Part shown: positions 23,901-37,428 of the stretch, in pieces
Layout: each line of letters begins with the position of its first letter
How positions within the stretch are numbered: the stretch's first letter is position 1
NCBI RefSeq assembly: GCF_949628265.1
Contig: NC_088787.1
Location: 13,010,501-13,074,500 of the forward strand
Origin: Cloeon dipterum
Lineage: Eukaryota; Arthropoda; Insecta; Ephemeroptera; Baetidae
Direction: 5' to 3'
DNA length: 64,000 nt
The notes under the pieces: model-generated
The model's input: the letters and a program-made list of their open reading frames with translations, nothing else
The model's database searches: none
Told to the model about the DNA's origin: nothing
Made by a program: the position numbers and the translations under genes

Positions 23901-26837
23901 TGCATTTTCGATTCCAGAGATGGCGATGATCACATCATTGTTGTAGTTTTCAATGCTGATCCTAAAGATTTTGTCTTTCTTGGCGAGGATCAAAAACGCT
24001 TCAGGCTCAACGCAGGTCCTATTGTCATGGCTAAGTTCAAAGCCGTAGGGGCAGGCGCAAATATAGTCATTGGGTCTATTCAGGCACAAATCTGAACAGC
24101 CCCCATTGCGGTCGGCGCATGCGTTTGTTCCTGGCAAAAGGCCATTTATATTCACAGCTTTAACACCCATCAAATTGGGCAAGTTGTCAGCTATGATTGT
24201 TCTGCCATGGCCGGTGATCTAATACGGAAAAAATTAGTTTGATTTGGCATGAAAGCAAAAGAGTTATTACCTTGTGGGCTTTCTCCACCACTCTTCTTTG
24301 CCAGTCTGTCCAGTAAAGATAATCTCCTAAGAGAGACAGACCAAATAAATGCGGCAGTTCATCCGTCATCAGTTTTTGCCGACTCGACCCATCAAAGTTG
24401 ATCATCTAAGTATAAGAAAATTAAGGTTTTGCCAAAGATTGGTTATTATCAGGAAGTACCTCTATACTGTCTTTATTTGCATCGCACCAGTAAACCGTTT
24501 TCGACTCAAGATCCAGTGCTATTCCATTTGGCCAACCAAGATTGGTGTCAACCAATATGACACGCTGACTTCCGTCTAGAGCAGCTCTTTCAATTTTAGG
24601 GTGTTTATCATCCCAGTCTGACCAGAACATGAACCCAAATGATGGCGCCACAGCAATTGCTCTGGGCTGGGCTAAGTCCTCATTGATCAGAATCTTCAAA
24701 AGAATAAAATATAATATTAATATCAAGGCTTCGTGGTTCCCAGAGTTTGCGAAAACCCTGCTAGATTGACAAAAATGCAGTGGTTTGTTAGTTTCTGAAG
24801 TTATTTGCCTTTTTTTTGCTAAGCGTAAGCATCATTTCTCATATCACAAATAAGAGTAGCTCAAGTCAAGTTTTCTGTTCAAAAATGTAAATAAAATAAC
24901 TGTAGCACACTCATTTTATTATTTAAGCGAAATGCAAAAATTCGTTCCAATAACCAGCTCTGCAGAAGTGAGTGTGAATAATTGTGCGAACCGTGATATG
25001 TTCCACAATTTAGGTATTTATTAAAGCATACCTTTCTGCAGGCACCACTTAGTCGAGCAACTTCAATTCTGTCTGTACCGGTGTCAGTCCAGTACAAATT
25101 TCTAGCAACCCAATCAACAGCGACCCCATCTGGATGCGATATTTCTGTAGAAATGATTTCCTTTTGATCTGAACCATCAAGGTTTGCCCTGGATATTACT
25201 CGTGTCTGAAAAAGAAGAGCATTAATTTTCACTTGAAGAAACGCATCAACTGACAAAATTACCTCATCATCTGTCCAGTAAATCTGCTTTTCGACAGGGT
25301 CATAATCAATGGCAAAAGCATATTTAATACCCTTCAAAGGAATCTCAGTCTGATAGAACTCGTTTGTGTCCAATGAAATGTTTGTGATTTCGGTTCTTTG
25401 TACAAGTAGTAATAGATCTTGTATTCCTGCATGCGCAGTTATGAAAAATATGATTAGGGTGATATTAGAAAAGGCTTACCATCAGCACAGGTGGTATCGT
25501 TGATTTTCTTGATCCCAGTGGGACACGCGCACGAGAATCCTGGAGGGTAGGGGGACAAGAGGCACAAGTGTGAGCACCCTCCATTTCTAACCGAACAAGG
25601 GTTTTCAACATTTGGCTGTCTGTTACCGTCCATAATTATCACACTCATTGGAGCCAAAACTGACGCAGTTCCATTGACCAGAGTTTTCGGTTCTTTGTCC
25701 GAGGCCATGTCAAACACTTGAATTGTGTGTTGATCCCATTCACTCCAATACAATTTGTTCTTGAAAAACGTGATTGACTGCGGATACTGGATAATCCTGC
25801 GACTTAAAAGGTTAGTTTGTGTCACAAAAGTATTTGAATGTATGCTACTTTTCAATAACCGTCCTTCTATTTCGGCCATTGTAATCCATAGCTGCCACAA
25901 AATTGAGTTTGCCATCAGTCCAGTAAATTGTTTCCGAGTCGTAGTCAATAGTGAGGCCATTCGGCCAGAAGATATCATGGCTAACGATGACAGTTCTGCT
26001 TGAGTGGTCTCCGTTCATGCCAGCCCTCTCAATTATCGACACATCTCCCCAGTCAGTCCAAAACATCAACCTGAGAAAGCAAATCGTGCGTCATTACTAT
26101 GCCGTGAACTCTTGTCGATCAAAATACCCTCGTTTAGGCGCCAATGCAATGGCTCGAGGCTGGTCAATGTTCTCCCAAAAGAGCACTTTGCGGTTAAGTC
26201 CATTGAGCTCTATCACTTCTATTCGGTTTGTCTCCCCGTCAGTCCAGTACAGTTTCCGTGTAACCCAGTCGCAGGCCAGTCCGTCAGGCGAGAGCAAACC
26301 CGAGGACACCAAAACGTTCTAAAAAGCAGAGAGGAATTAGCTGGGACGAGGATCAATTTTGAATCAATAAAAGGACAAGATGATGGACTCTAGACAGTCG
26401 AATTATGTTTTATATCTAGTTAATGTTAAAGCCTCCATTTCAATATTTGATATTAGTTAACTAAAGGGTTCGTTTCTCAAAAGAGCCTTTTAAGTATTTT
26501 TGGCTAATTACCTTGCTTTGCGAGATATTCAAAGATTGGCAGGATATGGCCATTTTGATGCGGTCTCCCCAACACACCATGTTGTCAGCGTGGTAATACT
26601 CCATCGAGCAGCCATCCAACAAACTCTGATTAATAACTTCATAAACATACTGTTCAAGAAAAAAGACTAAAAACTTACCTTAATAATGACGTTCTGTTTC
26701 ATAGGTTTGTTGCCGACATTATGTATAGTCCGGATATCTTTGCTCGTTAGGAACAACAGAGATATATTTCCTGCAACAAAACAAGGGCACGTAAGAATTG
26801 CGCATAAACACGAGAATCGCAGAAGAGAACATTTCAT
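17987..26837 (-). CDS. arr: LRP5/6-family Wnt co-receptor (arrow orthologue)
   Basis: Exons: 26837-26679, 26625-26512, 26318-26128, 26070-25849, 25796-25480, 25426-25263, 25205-25032, 24693-24460, 24405-24271, 24218-23899, 23845-23715, 23666-23513, 22791-22542, 22486-22201, 22142-21743, 20537-20162, 20106-19812, 19757-19577/6 and 18706-17987. Total is about 1,607 residues (human LRP6: 1,613). Order: signal peptide ([17 protein letters not shown]), four YWTD beta-propellers each closed by an EGF module ([47 protein letters not shown]), three LDLa repeats ([21 protein letters not shown]), a membrane segment ([20 protein letters not shown]) and a cytoplasmic tail with five PPP(S/T)P motifs, the sites phosphorylated on Wnt/Frizzled engagement to recruit Axin. 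One intron (starting 23898) has a GC donor; two introns are 48 and 54 nt and free of stops. Confidence 0.95.
19259..19475 (+). mobile_element. hAT-type MITE family A, copy 3 (LRP6 intron)
   Basis: TAGAGAGGTCTCAG to CTGAGACCTCTA, flanked by GTAAAAAC (19251-19258) and GTAAAATG (19476-19483), an imperfect 8-bp duplication. It sits in the LRP6 intron before the transmembrane exon, in an orientation that adds no coding sequence. Confidence 0.8.
20641..21031 (-). mobile_element. hAT-type MITE family B, copy 2 (LRP6 intron)
   Basis: Starts CAGGGTTGCA and ends TGTAACGCTG, flanked by the perfect 8-bp duplication GAATCTCG (20633-20640 and 21032-21039). Opposite orientation to the copy at 7606. It lies in the large LRP6 intron between the exons ending 21743 and starting 20537. 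Confidence 0.88.
21574..21720 (+). mobile_element. palindromic MITE family D, diverged copy (LRP6 intron)
   Basis: About 147 bp related to the element at 45605-45744. Shared blocks are TTTCAACAAC, CGAATTTCCTTGTTGC, TTTGGGTGTTTGTTGAA and a terminal ACCAGGACGA. The left end has decayed. It ends about 20 bp from the donor of the LRP6 exon 22142-21743. Confidence 0.7.
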
Positions 26838-27841
26838 TTTTTTTTCGCTCAGTCTCCGAGTGCGAGCATATTTTTTCAAGAGTCCTTTATGTTCACGTGT
26901 GCGAGCTGGCGAGAAACGAAATTGGCGCAGCGGTGGGGCTCGCAGCAATTCAAATGTACGTGTACGCAAATCTCGCCCGCTGGCATTATTTATTATGCAG
27001 TGCGCGAGCGGCGGTTGGTCGAGGGTGTGAAAAACACACCATTGCTCTCGTCTCGCTTATGAATGCAGCAGGGCCAAGGGACTTGCTCCGAGAAAAGCTG
27101 CCAGCACTCCACGCGAAAAAGTAATCTATGTACGTTTGCAGCACCATAATATGTGTATACCAACTGGATTATTTAGAACTCAGACAGACGTGGCTCTGTC
27201 TGCATGCAAGTGTACAGTGTACACCGAGCTGTCAGCATATTAAAAACGTGCGATTCCCTGATGGTCAAGACAACTCGGTTTATTTAAAATAACGTACTTC
27301 CCACTTCACAAGATTAATTTCTTGGGGATTGAAGAATCGCAGTCAAACTTTCATACGCACAAACGCCAATAGCCTATCAGGTTTATCCCACACAACTGTT
27401 AAATTTGCAATAATTGAACTCCATATATGTAATATGAATGAAAAGAATCGAATCTAAAAATCTATACTTTGAGCAGCGTATTCCGCACTGCTTATCAAGG
27501 CACAAACTGACGAAAAAATCCGGCTGCAAACAAAACTACAGTACATATGGACTTAACCGCAATTTTAAGCGACGAGCATTTTTTATGCTGGGGACCACTT
27601 GATTCTGTAAACCTTGTCTGGTTGCGAGCCCGATACGTCTTAGCTCTCTACCAAGCAAGGACTTTTTTATTTTGAGCAAATCAATACGCAACCTTTTTAG
27701 CCTCCGATATTTTAGCACTTTCGTGTTCATTGATTAGAATCGTACTGTATTAAGTCATCTTAGATTTAGTATACATAGTAGATTGTCAACAATGATTTTT
27801 CCGAAAGGTTCATTGTATAATCTATCTAAGAATTATGTTTT
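26838..27841. other. LRP6 upstream region, no gene seen
   Basis: Immediately upstream of the LRP6 start. It may contain promoter or 5'UTR exons, but I cannot place a start site. The ORFs here are on the opposite strand and unconvincing. Confidence 0.35.
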
Positions 27842-28275
27842 AGTGGAATGATACTGGGCAACAATTGAAAATTATTTAAATTGTTGGATGCCTTAAACAA
27901 TTGACCGATAAACAATTTGTTCAACAATTTGCAATAATAAAAAATGACCTTCCTAGAATAAAAATTCAAATTTTGCCAATTTTCTCCAAAATTTACAGTG
28001 CTTGAACATATTTCCTTGGCATATTCCGATTCCTCTCGTCGAGATCTATTCAACGGTGTATGCCACTTATTGGGGAAACTCTTGGTTTTGAAATTAAATC
28101 GGATTTCAAGTAAGGAGACAGCCATTACCATTTGAAAAGCACGCTAACTTTCCAGCCAATTTTCTCAAAAAATTACAGCGCTCCTTAGGTCAATTTAGGC
28201 TTTAACTGAATCCTAAGGGACGAGTTTATGCATTGGCAACAAGCATTTTCCTGGCTTTTCCAGTATCATTCCTCT
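27842..28275 (-). mobile_element. TTAA-target MITE family C, uninterrupted copy
   Basis: A 434-bp element has inverted ends AGTGGAATGATACTGG / CCAGTATCATTCCTCT, with TTAA at 28276-28279 on one side and a mutated TTTA-like sequence on the other. TTAA targets are typical of piggyBac-like elements. It is a homologue, in reverse orientation, of 37010-39147 and preserves the empty site of the hAT insertion there (GGGCAACAATTG with no insert). Confidence 0.8.
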
Positions 28276-31200
28276 TTAATCTGTGATAAGAACCAAATTA
28301 GTCTGACTCAAGCTGCAAAATTTCCAGTAAAGTGAACTGATCCAAAATTTAAATTATTATTATATGTTGTACACGAAAATGGTGTTCAATAAAATTATTG
28401 AATAATTATCCCAAATAAAGTCAACTGATGATTGCATTCCAACGTCAATAAAGTTTTTTCGATAATGTTCTTTTCCTTTTTAGAGTCGAGCCGCCATGAT
28501 GAAAAACATTTTCCTTTCCATCAACAGCCATTGATTTGCATTATAAGAGCCGAGTGTGTATTAATTAGGCATATTAATTCTTTCACACTTTATTCGTGAC
28601 AAATGGAATGGCAGGTATTGGCAATTAAGCAGGATATTGCGCAGCGCGAACAAGAGAGCGAGCAGGCATTGATTTACGCTCCGCTCAAGTGCACACGTGA
28701 TGAACTGACTGGGCCGTAATAAAAACGCTGGGCTCATTACACTTGGCGCGCTCTTGAGTGGTGCGAACTCGAGCCCGGGTCTCATGTGTGTGTGCCCGTG
28801 CAGCCTCCTCGCCTTGCCTCGCAGAGAGTGGATGTGCCTGCGAGCAGCTCCTTTCAATTACACGTACTTACTTGCACGTGCACTCTACCAGAGAGCCAGA
28901 TTCGCACGTAATTTACTCGAGATGTCGAGGAATTAACGCGCACAGGAGGAATTTTAGAAAATATCGCATGATATATGGTGGAAATTGAATAACAGACTTC
29001 ATCCTCGTTGAAATTCAGCGGTTATTTCACTAAACTCAACCAGTTTCGGAAATCCAAATACAAATTAATCAATAATATGAAAATACAAAAAGATACAAAA
29101 CATTTTTCAAATTTCCACTATGCTGCAAACCTAGAGTGAAAATTTGCTCTCGAGAATGCATAAGATTCGTGAATACTCTAAACCCCTGTGAATGTAATAC
29201 AACAATAAAATAAATAATACTCTATGCTATTCCTGTCAGGCAGTTGACACTCAAACAGAATTCAACTAATTTTTCCTACACAATATTCATTTTTTTTAAT
29301 AGTATTCACAATGGCTACTCCCAGAATGCTAAAATAAGAACGTCCTCAAAAATCAATATTTTTTCAAACTTTGAAAATACGTCTGTTAAGAAAATTAGTT
29401 TAGTGACTACATTTGACGCAATACAACATCGCAATGATTTTTGCTGAGCATTGCGTGCAAGTTTGAACAGAGACCGTTGGTCAATCGTGCAGTTAATGGA
29501 TCAGAATTTAAAACAGGCAATTTCGCAAAGCAAACAGAGTTGCGCCCTCATCAGTCGAGTCCATTATTCTCACTGCAGCGTGCATAGACGCAAAGTTTGC
29601 ACACGTTTCACTGCATCTGGCAGCTGTTGCAAAAGGAGAAAATATCTCCCTCAAGTAGCCACTCGAGAGCTACACGCTCGCATTCTGGGAAACAGGGTGC
29701 AGTAGATGATGAAAAATAAGCAATGTCGGCTTAAGACACGCTCTGCCCGGCGAAATCTGATCCTCCATTGGCAATTAAGCACCGCAGCGGAAGGTTCGTG
29801 CCTCGCGGGGGAATGTCCTTAGGGAAGCTGCTACTTTCGAGCCAAGGGGTCGTATATTTTCCACACAGACATGCCAACAATGTGGTTTTACTGTCTGTTT
29901 ATTCAGAGTGGATACAAAGAGGGTCGAAGGGAGAGCGATTTTAGAGAGCGGAAAATATTTAACACAATGCGACAGTGTCCAGTAACGTTCATCAGGCGGC
30001 GATAAAAATGTCAGTAGCACAAGAGGAATGGTTTGAAGTAAAAAATTAAACAAAAAGGAAATATTTTACCTGGGTCGTGGGTCGTGGCACGAAAAGCGAC
30101 CTTTTTTGAATGGTTTATTGACAGTTTTAGTGAAAAATTCCTAAAATTTTAACGCGTATCTTGATATCAGTCTAGGCAATCGCACGATGAGGATGAAATA
30201 GGATAAGAAAGCTAAGCACGTCACAAAAGCAGCGAGCTGAAAGGACTGTCCATTGCAACTTTCCGAAAAAAATTTCTCTTCAAAGAGATTTTCTTGAGAG
30301 ACCTGAGCGTATAAATCAGAGTGCTGGCTGCTGGAAAAGACAAGTAAAAATATGGAATGATGCATTATTTTTGTTCGCAGAGGGCTTCGCTAAGGGGCAT
30401 CCCACAAAGGATGGCTGCGTGCCTCTCGCTCGCTATCAGCATCAGCAAAGGAGAGAAAAATAATGCCAGCACAAAAAATGTGAGGAGAGAAGCTACTGCT
30501 CTGAGGGAACAACACTTCGTTGTTACGGTCTCAAGGTCCCGCAGGACGCAGAATGCCTTTTATTTTTATAACAAAAAGCCAGGTAAGCCAAGTAGGTGTA
30601 AACATGGATTCAGGTAAAAGGAAGCAACCCTCGCTAAATAAATAGTACCCCGGCTTTAAAATTAAGTGCATGAGAAAATATAAGAATTTTTACCTATCCC
30701 GATTAATAAAATTTTTAGTGGAAAAGATTTCATATTTTTATGGCCTAACCAAGAGCCCTTAAAATTTACAAGAATATTTTGCTCCACACCAGTGTTTTAA
30801 AGTTTAAACACGCGTATAATAATTATTTAAAAGATTCCTTCTCGACTGACAGGTCTTTTACAATTTCATCAGAATCACGGGCAAGCAGGCAGGCATTTTA
30901 TTAGCTAAAGATTAACAAACGAGCAGCCGGAGAAGATACATACCTCGAGGCTACACACAAAAGGTAAAAGCAGAACACGCGATATTCGTTGACTGCTTGA
31001 TAACAAGGCAAAAAATAATCACCCCGGCGGAGAGGCGAGCTGGCCTGCCAGCGGAAAGCATAAGCTCTAAGTATTTATAAATTGCCATTTTTATTGAAGC
31101 AAAACGCTGAATAATATGCTAAGTGGAGAAAACTGGCCGGCTGATTGGGTGGTCTCGCAAGTGCCTTCCAATAATAAATCTAAATAAAAACGAGTGCAAC

Positions 31201-32358
31201 AGCAACGGGTAATTAGCGTACGGTCTCTGTGACAGCTCAGGTATTTCATGGCTTCATCATTTTTCGTGTTTTTCGTTTCGCTGTTACATGCTTCAGGAAT
31301 GAAGCTGAATTACCAATAAAAGTATAATATTAACAAGCACTCAACGTTTTATTGCTGATTACCCTTACCTCTACTTGAGAAGTATTTTTTATTTAATTAA
31401 AAGCACGGTTGCGTACACCCAACTTTTTTGCGTACAACTAAAGAGATCAAGTTTTTGATGAAATAGTAGAATCTGCATTTCATGTGGAAGGCCAGGAGAA
31501 TATTTTGATGTGTCCACTGGGAATTAAGCATTTAAGAGTGGTAATTTCACTTTGGGGCAGGTGTACTTATTTCAATTTCCCTTAATAATTCCATGCATAA
31601 CTTCCTTGTTATCCGTGTTATCCGTGAAAGGCGGTATCTCAAATAAAATAGATAAGTATAAAGATTCCAACAGTTCCAACTAATTTTTGACACTTACTTG
31701 CCGCTCATTGGCTTTATAAATCGCTTAATAAAGGTTGCAGAAGACCCGCAAGTTTCAAAGGCATCGGTGCACTGTCTTTTTTTCAATTTGTAACCTATGT
31801 CTTGCAGGCATTAGCATTAATTAGTTATTTTTGCAAATCATCTAGACTTGAGCATGGAATTCTAGCGATATTGAGGGAAAGAATTGCATTTTCTATACAA
31901 TTACTAGACAAATCAGTATAGGTTTGTTTCACCAGTAACCGCTTATTTTGGATTTTTACTGCAAAAAACTAAAAATTAAAATGCTTGCATTTCTTACGCA
32001 AGAAATGAGTTACATTCAACTTGTACAAAAAAAAGATAAAAACAACAGGTGGAAACCCTGCATAAAATACACTTCTTATGGATGCAATTCCATTGCGTAA
32101 CAAGAAAAAGGAAAAACATGAGTAGAAAATTGAATTAAAATGAAGTCATTGTTTAAAATTTTAAGAAAAGCAAGATTTCGTCACTTGTTTCCTTTTTTTG
32201 ATTAGATAAAGCTGGTCGTTTTTGACGATCGTTGGTTCAGAATGCTCTCTTAAGGGACCGAAGCAGCCGCTGTATGACATTTTTCCCTTTCAAAATTTCA
32301 ACTTAAATTAATCCGCGCAGAGCTTAGCCATTCGAAAATTTTTCTAAAAGAAATACAG
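28276..32358. other. non-coding region, nothing assigned
   Basis: About 4 kb between MITEs, with no ORF having splice or homology support. A 74-codon minus-strand ORF at 30141-30365 has a hydrophobic stretch near its end (LAAFVTCLAFLSYFILIV), but no family is recognised. This may be LRP6 upstream regulatory DNA. Confidence 0.35.
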
Positions 32359-32647
32359 TAGAGGTCTCATTGTCAGCCGCGAGATTTAAGGCGGCGGCTG
32401 GTGGGACCAGCTTAGCCGAATTTTTTATCCGCGGCTGACAATATTTTAAACGTGAAGTTTGATAGTGCTTAAAGGGCTCAAAGGGTCGGAAGATATTTTT
32501 CGCTCCTGCAATTTTTAATTTTTGACTGTTTTTAACGGTGGTTGGCGTGGCTGGCGCAGCTTACAATTAGCCACAATCACGGCGGCTGCCTTCGTGAACC
32601 AAAATTTGCCGGCTGGCGCGGCGCAGCGGTGCTGACTGAGACCTCTA
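32359..32647 (-). mobile_element. hAT-type MITE family A, copy 4
   Basis: Begins TAGAGGTCTCA and ends TGAGACCTCTA, 289 bp, the longest copy. Interior as in the other members, in reverse orientation relative to copies 2 and 3. Flanking 8-mers do not match clearly. Confidence 0.78.
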
Positions 32648-35600
32648 TTAATGAGTAGAAAAGAGTCTAAAAACTGATAATAATAGGCTCAAAAATCCCC
32701 ACATGCTTTTGCTGACTGCGAGTAAAAGGAACAAACAATATTATTTATTTTATATGATGCTAAAGCCTCGTGTTTGTGCATGGTACGAGTGCAGACAATT
32801 TTTTTGAAGCATTATCTTAACTGCGCTGTCGGGCAACATCATGAAGGGGGTTTTAACAAGGTGTTAAGCCTTGAACTGCATCAATCTGCGAGCAATCGGC
32901 AGGTCCGCTCGCTAAATACAGCAAGCACAAATGCAATTTTATCTTTCCGACGCGGCCGAGTGGCGTTGAGTAACAATATTACTCTTTATGTACTCTCCGC
33001 TTGCAATAAATCGATAGGATAAAAAATTGGCGCGGTCTATGAAATTGCGTTGCTTTGATGTTCGCCGCCGAAAAGGCCAGGGAGAAGCTGGTTGAGAGAA
33101 AAGCGGCTCCCAAAGTTGCTGCCGCCGCCGCAGCCGCCGCGTGCGTTCAAACGCTGCCTGTTTACCATAGAGGCAGGCGGGATTTTATTTGATCTCCGCG
33201 CTTGTTTGAAGTTTGTTTGTTAATTCTCATTTGGCGGCACGTCTGCCGCTTCTCCACTTCTCAATGAATATTTGTTCACTTTTTACTTCTTTTCCCCAGC
33301 GACAACAATCGGCCGCTAAACAAATTTTTGCACAGCAGGAATAACACAAGCCAAGTGCAGATGGTGCTCATCAAGGCAAAATCACGCAGTCCCATTTTCA
33401 GCCTATATATAGCCATTGGCTGGAGAGAAGCAGTTTCCACGCATGAAGGCTACGTTATTTGCGATGAATCGTTTTTAGCAAAGCCCGGAATGCCGAGTTG
33501 AAACAACAGCAAAATGTGCAAAACACCCAACTATTCCAACAAATGGTTAAAATTGCGTTTAATGGAATTTAATGATTGCCTAGGTTTCTTTCCATTCTTC
33601 GCAAAGACTTGAACGCCGGTTCATTACCTCCAGTAACAACAGTTTCATTTCAAATCCTAGAAATTAAAGCCGAGGTCTTGCAATTCAAGAGGTTTTTGCC
33701 GGGCAGGAAATGAAAGAGTACCTCATCTTCCACGCGTATTTCTGGGACTAGCTCGCCATTTTTGATACGGCAGAGAGCAGAGAATGAGGAAGGTGCAGGG
33801 ATTGGAAATCATTATTCAGCGTCGCTCCGTGAAGGAAAGGAGGCAGGGTGGGAGGGAGCTCAAAGGAGCCGCCGACTAACTATTTCTCTCTTTTGAACCA
33901 GCATCCCTGAATAATTCTCACCGTGTATGAGGCTCGTTAGTGATTGAAGACACTGCGGGCAGGCCCGTCATTTAAATACCAAATGAAACGGCGTCTAGCC
34001 CTGGACCTCGTTGGGTTATTATTACGCCGTGCAAAAAAAGCATCTGGCAGCGCGAATATTCTCTCTCCTCTTCGCACTTGTCCGACGTTAAGCAGCGCAT
34101 TTGAGCAGATAAGGAACACGTTCAAAGAAGTTTAATTTATGATAAGTTGCATGATGCTATTAATCGTTAGTTTTATTGTTGCGTTCAACGTTACAATTTG
34201 ATCTCATTCATCTGTACCAAAGGGGTAACAGCCTGCAATTATTAAAAAGGTTGTTCATTTTTATCTACCACGTCGATAATTGCACCAGGAAATTCTTATT
34301 GGTAGTTGAACTTTTATCAAGATAGCATTTCAATTTGAAGAATTTTCCTGAGCGGGTTTTTTAATCTCTCGACTAAGCCCTTGCAATTCGAATCCAAAGG
34401 GACAGTGATTGGACGCAAGTGCAAATCACAATAGCTGCGAAATGAGCTGCGGCGGCAGACCTGACTCACTCGCCGCCGCCGCCGGCACAAAAGCCTCCAT
34501 CCATTGTGTTTATTATTCTTATTTGCAATATGATGTATGCACGGACCATGCAGAGAAGCAAAATAAAAATAAAAGTACTTGCGCGATGCTATCAGCACCA
34601 AACAGTCAAAAGTGAAAATGATTTATTATTTATCAGCGCCTTCAGCGGCACACGTAACCGCATCAAATCCGCGGTAACGTTTTTTAAGTGGATGTAATTT
34701 AGCACGCACTTGGCTAACAATCGAGGCATCATTAAATACTCTGCCATCCTCTGGGATTAAAAAAAAACTTTTTCACTGATTTATTGAGGAATGTTTTGGT
34801 GAAGAAAGAAATCTGTTTGACATGATAGAAATCTTGTCATAGTGGTAGTTACTTCTCAAGTGTTGACAGCTTTGTGCTTTGTACTTGAAAGCCCTGATGC
34901 AATCATCTTTCGACTATCTGGGATGAAAATTTCCCAAAATAACTAAAATGATTTGATAGATTAAGTGAAGTAACCTGGGATATAAAATAAATTAAAATGA
35001 AAAATCGATAATTTACAAGTAAACTCGAACGAGTTACCCAATTTTTTTCAGTTCTCTTATAATTATTATTAGTTTTGTAGTTCAATAGTAACAAAAACTG
35101 ATGGCTAAAATGCGCACGTTTCTTTCCCAGCCTGGACCACAAGGTGATCTCTCCTGGAGATTCTTGGAGTCTGTTGCTCGGCATTAACCGCATTAACAAG
35201 GAGAGGAGATACTATCAGCAGCCGCAGCGCGAGTCATGTATTTTCAACAAAAGAGGCGTGTCGTATTCTTGGCAACGCTGAGAGAAAAATAATAATAAGC
35301 AGCGCGAGATTGGCTGGATGGCAGAGGCAGCGTCTAATCACCCACCATGGCATGGTACCATGAAAGTGAGAAAAGCGACCTGACGGGAAAAACAAGAATA
35401 AATATAACGCCCTGCCACTTTCCGCATGCGCTTCACGGGGAACAAGTATACTTTTTTTACCCCATCTGCAGCAGGGTGCTCTGGCACGAGTCAGGCGAGC
35501 AGTAGGCGCCTAAGAGACTAACCTGAGCTTAGCCTCGCCTCATTATCGACCTGATTTACAGCCAAGTCTTGTTTGCCCACCTCGTTTCTGTAGCTGCTCA

Positions 35601-37005
35601 CTTTGTTTAAGTTGTGCCAATTATCTCCAACGAAGCGGAGTCATTATAATGACGAAAAAATTGCTATATTGAACTATCTTTTGGTGCCAAAGTATTTAAT
35701 AAGTGCATTCACTAGATTGAAAACTATCCTACTTCTAATTTATATTTAAAAGACTAATGCCATATTTTTTTAATAAACCCCTTTTATTGTGTACTTATAT
35801 TTCGTTTCAGCATTGTGATTGCTGTCATGTTATTTTTCATTTTGAAATCACTTCCATCAAAAATGCCAAGAGGGATTTGTTAGGTTCGTTAGAAAACCTC
35901 TATTACCAAACCAAATCCCTAGATATTTAGCTTCAAAGGGCTAAAAATAGATTATCATCGTCAGTTAGTTCATATTTTCTACTGGAAGAGCCGAAGAGGG
36001 ACTTACCAGGAAGTAGGATTATTAAAGAATTGTGTACACATTCGAAATTCTTGCATCATTTTTTTTTATTTCTAGCCCTATTTTCTACAATCCTGCGAAA
36101 CAGTTATCTGACCATCATTGTGAAATGAAATACGTTAATTGAAGGTTGGCACTTTTCGCACCAAATTTAGATGCGAATAGTTATATCCCTAAATTTAAAG
36201 AAGGGTAAAGCAAATTATTATAATAAAAATGGCTTCATCCTCGAGCGTCGACATTTTAACTTAAATAAAATATTTCTTTGCAATGTAAATCATATTTTTT
36301 TGGTTCAACCCCAAATGAAGAAGAACGGTCCCCTACATTTTTGGGTGCCTGTTTGTAGTGTCACAAAGCATATAATATATTTATTATTTATCTGTTTATT
36401 TGGATTTGTGAAACCAGCTGTGGCACGCTGTGAAAGGCTTATTGTATTGTTGTTTACTCTCACAATTTTGTCAGTATAACGTACAGTCATTTTCTGTCAG
36501 AGTCAAAAAATTATAAAAGCATGGTGAGAAAAGGCAATAATCCTGGAAAACAACTTAAGAAACCCCTGTCCAGGAGGACAGAGCTGGAGCGGGCCCAGAT
36601 AAATAATATTATATTGATTAAATTGAATATTTTTATTTTTGAGAATAAATTTTGTACTTGTGTATTCAAAATATATGTATAATTTTAAATTTTGTCTCAT
36701 GAACTGATCAAGTTTATAGCGTATTATTGATTTGATTGTTGTATTATTTGTTTTGTATTATTTCATTGTTGCCGTGTAAGAATTGCAAATCGTCATTGTT
36801 GTTTTCTAATTGTTAACGCGAATATTCAAATTGTATCATTCTTCATCTGGCAATTCAGTGTAACGGACGTTTAATAATTCGCGGACCCAAGAATTAGGGG
36901 TAAGTGCCGTTAACGATAAAAATATTAATGTAATTGTAATTGATTGAATTGTATTACAGACCTGTTGTCTTGTGTTAAAAAGAAGAATTATTATTTGGTC
37001 AACTC
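32648..37005. other. non-coding region, nothing assigned
   Basis: AT-rich DNA with a few GC-rich patches: GCC/GCA trinucleotide runs near 33115-33140 (GCTGCCGCCGCCGCAGCC) and 34460-34490. Scattered ORFs below 105 codons are not convincing. No gene or clear element was recognised. Confidence 0.35.
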
Positions 37006-37428
37006 TTAAAGAGGAATGATACTGGAAAAGCCTGGAAAATGCTTGTTGCCAATGCATAAACTCGTCCCTAAGGATTCAGTTAAAGCCTAAATTGACCTAA
37101 GGAGCGCTGTAATTTTTTGAGAAAATTGGCTTGAAAGCTACCGTGCTTTTCAAATGGCAATGGCTGTCTCCTTACTTGAAATCCGATTTTATTTCAAAAC
37201 CAAGAGTTTCCCCAATAAGTGGCATACACCGTTGGACAGATCTCGACGAGAGGAATCGGAATATGTCAAGAAAATATGTTCGAGCACTGTAAATTTTGGA
37301 GAAAATTGGCGAAATTTGAATTTTTATTGTAGGAAGGTCATTTTTTTATTATTGCAAATTGTTGAATAAATTGTTTTTCGGTCAATTGTTTAAGGCATCC
37401 AACAATTTAAATAATTTTCAATTGTTGC

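Noticed and set aside
27826-28131. ORF shared with 37154-37369 that might be a conserved protein
   Set aside because: Similarity is explained by the two copies of the TTAA MITE; there is no coding evidence.
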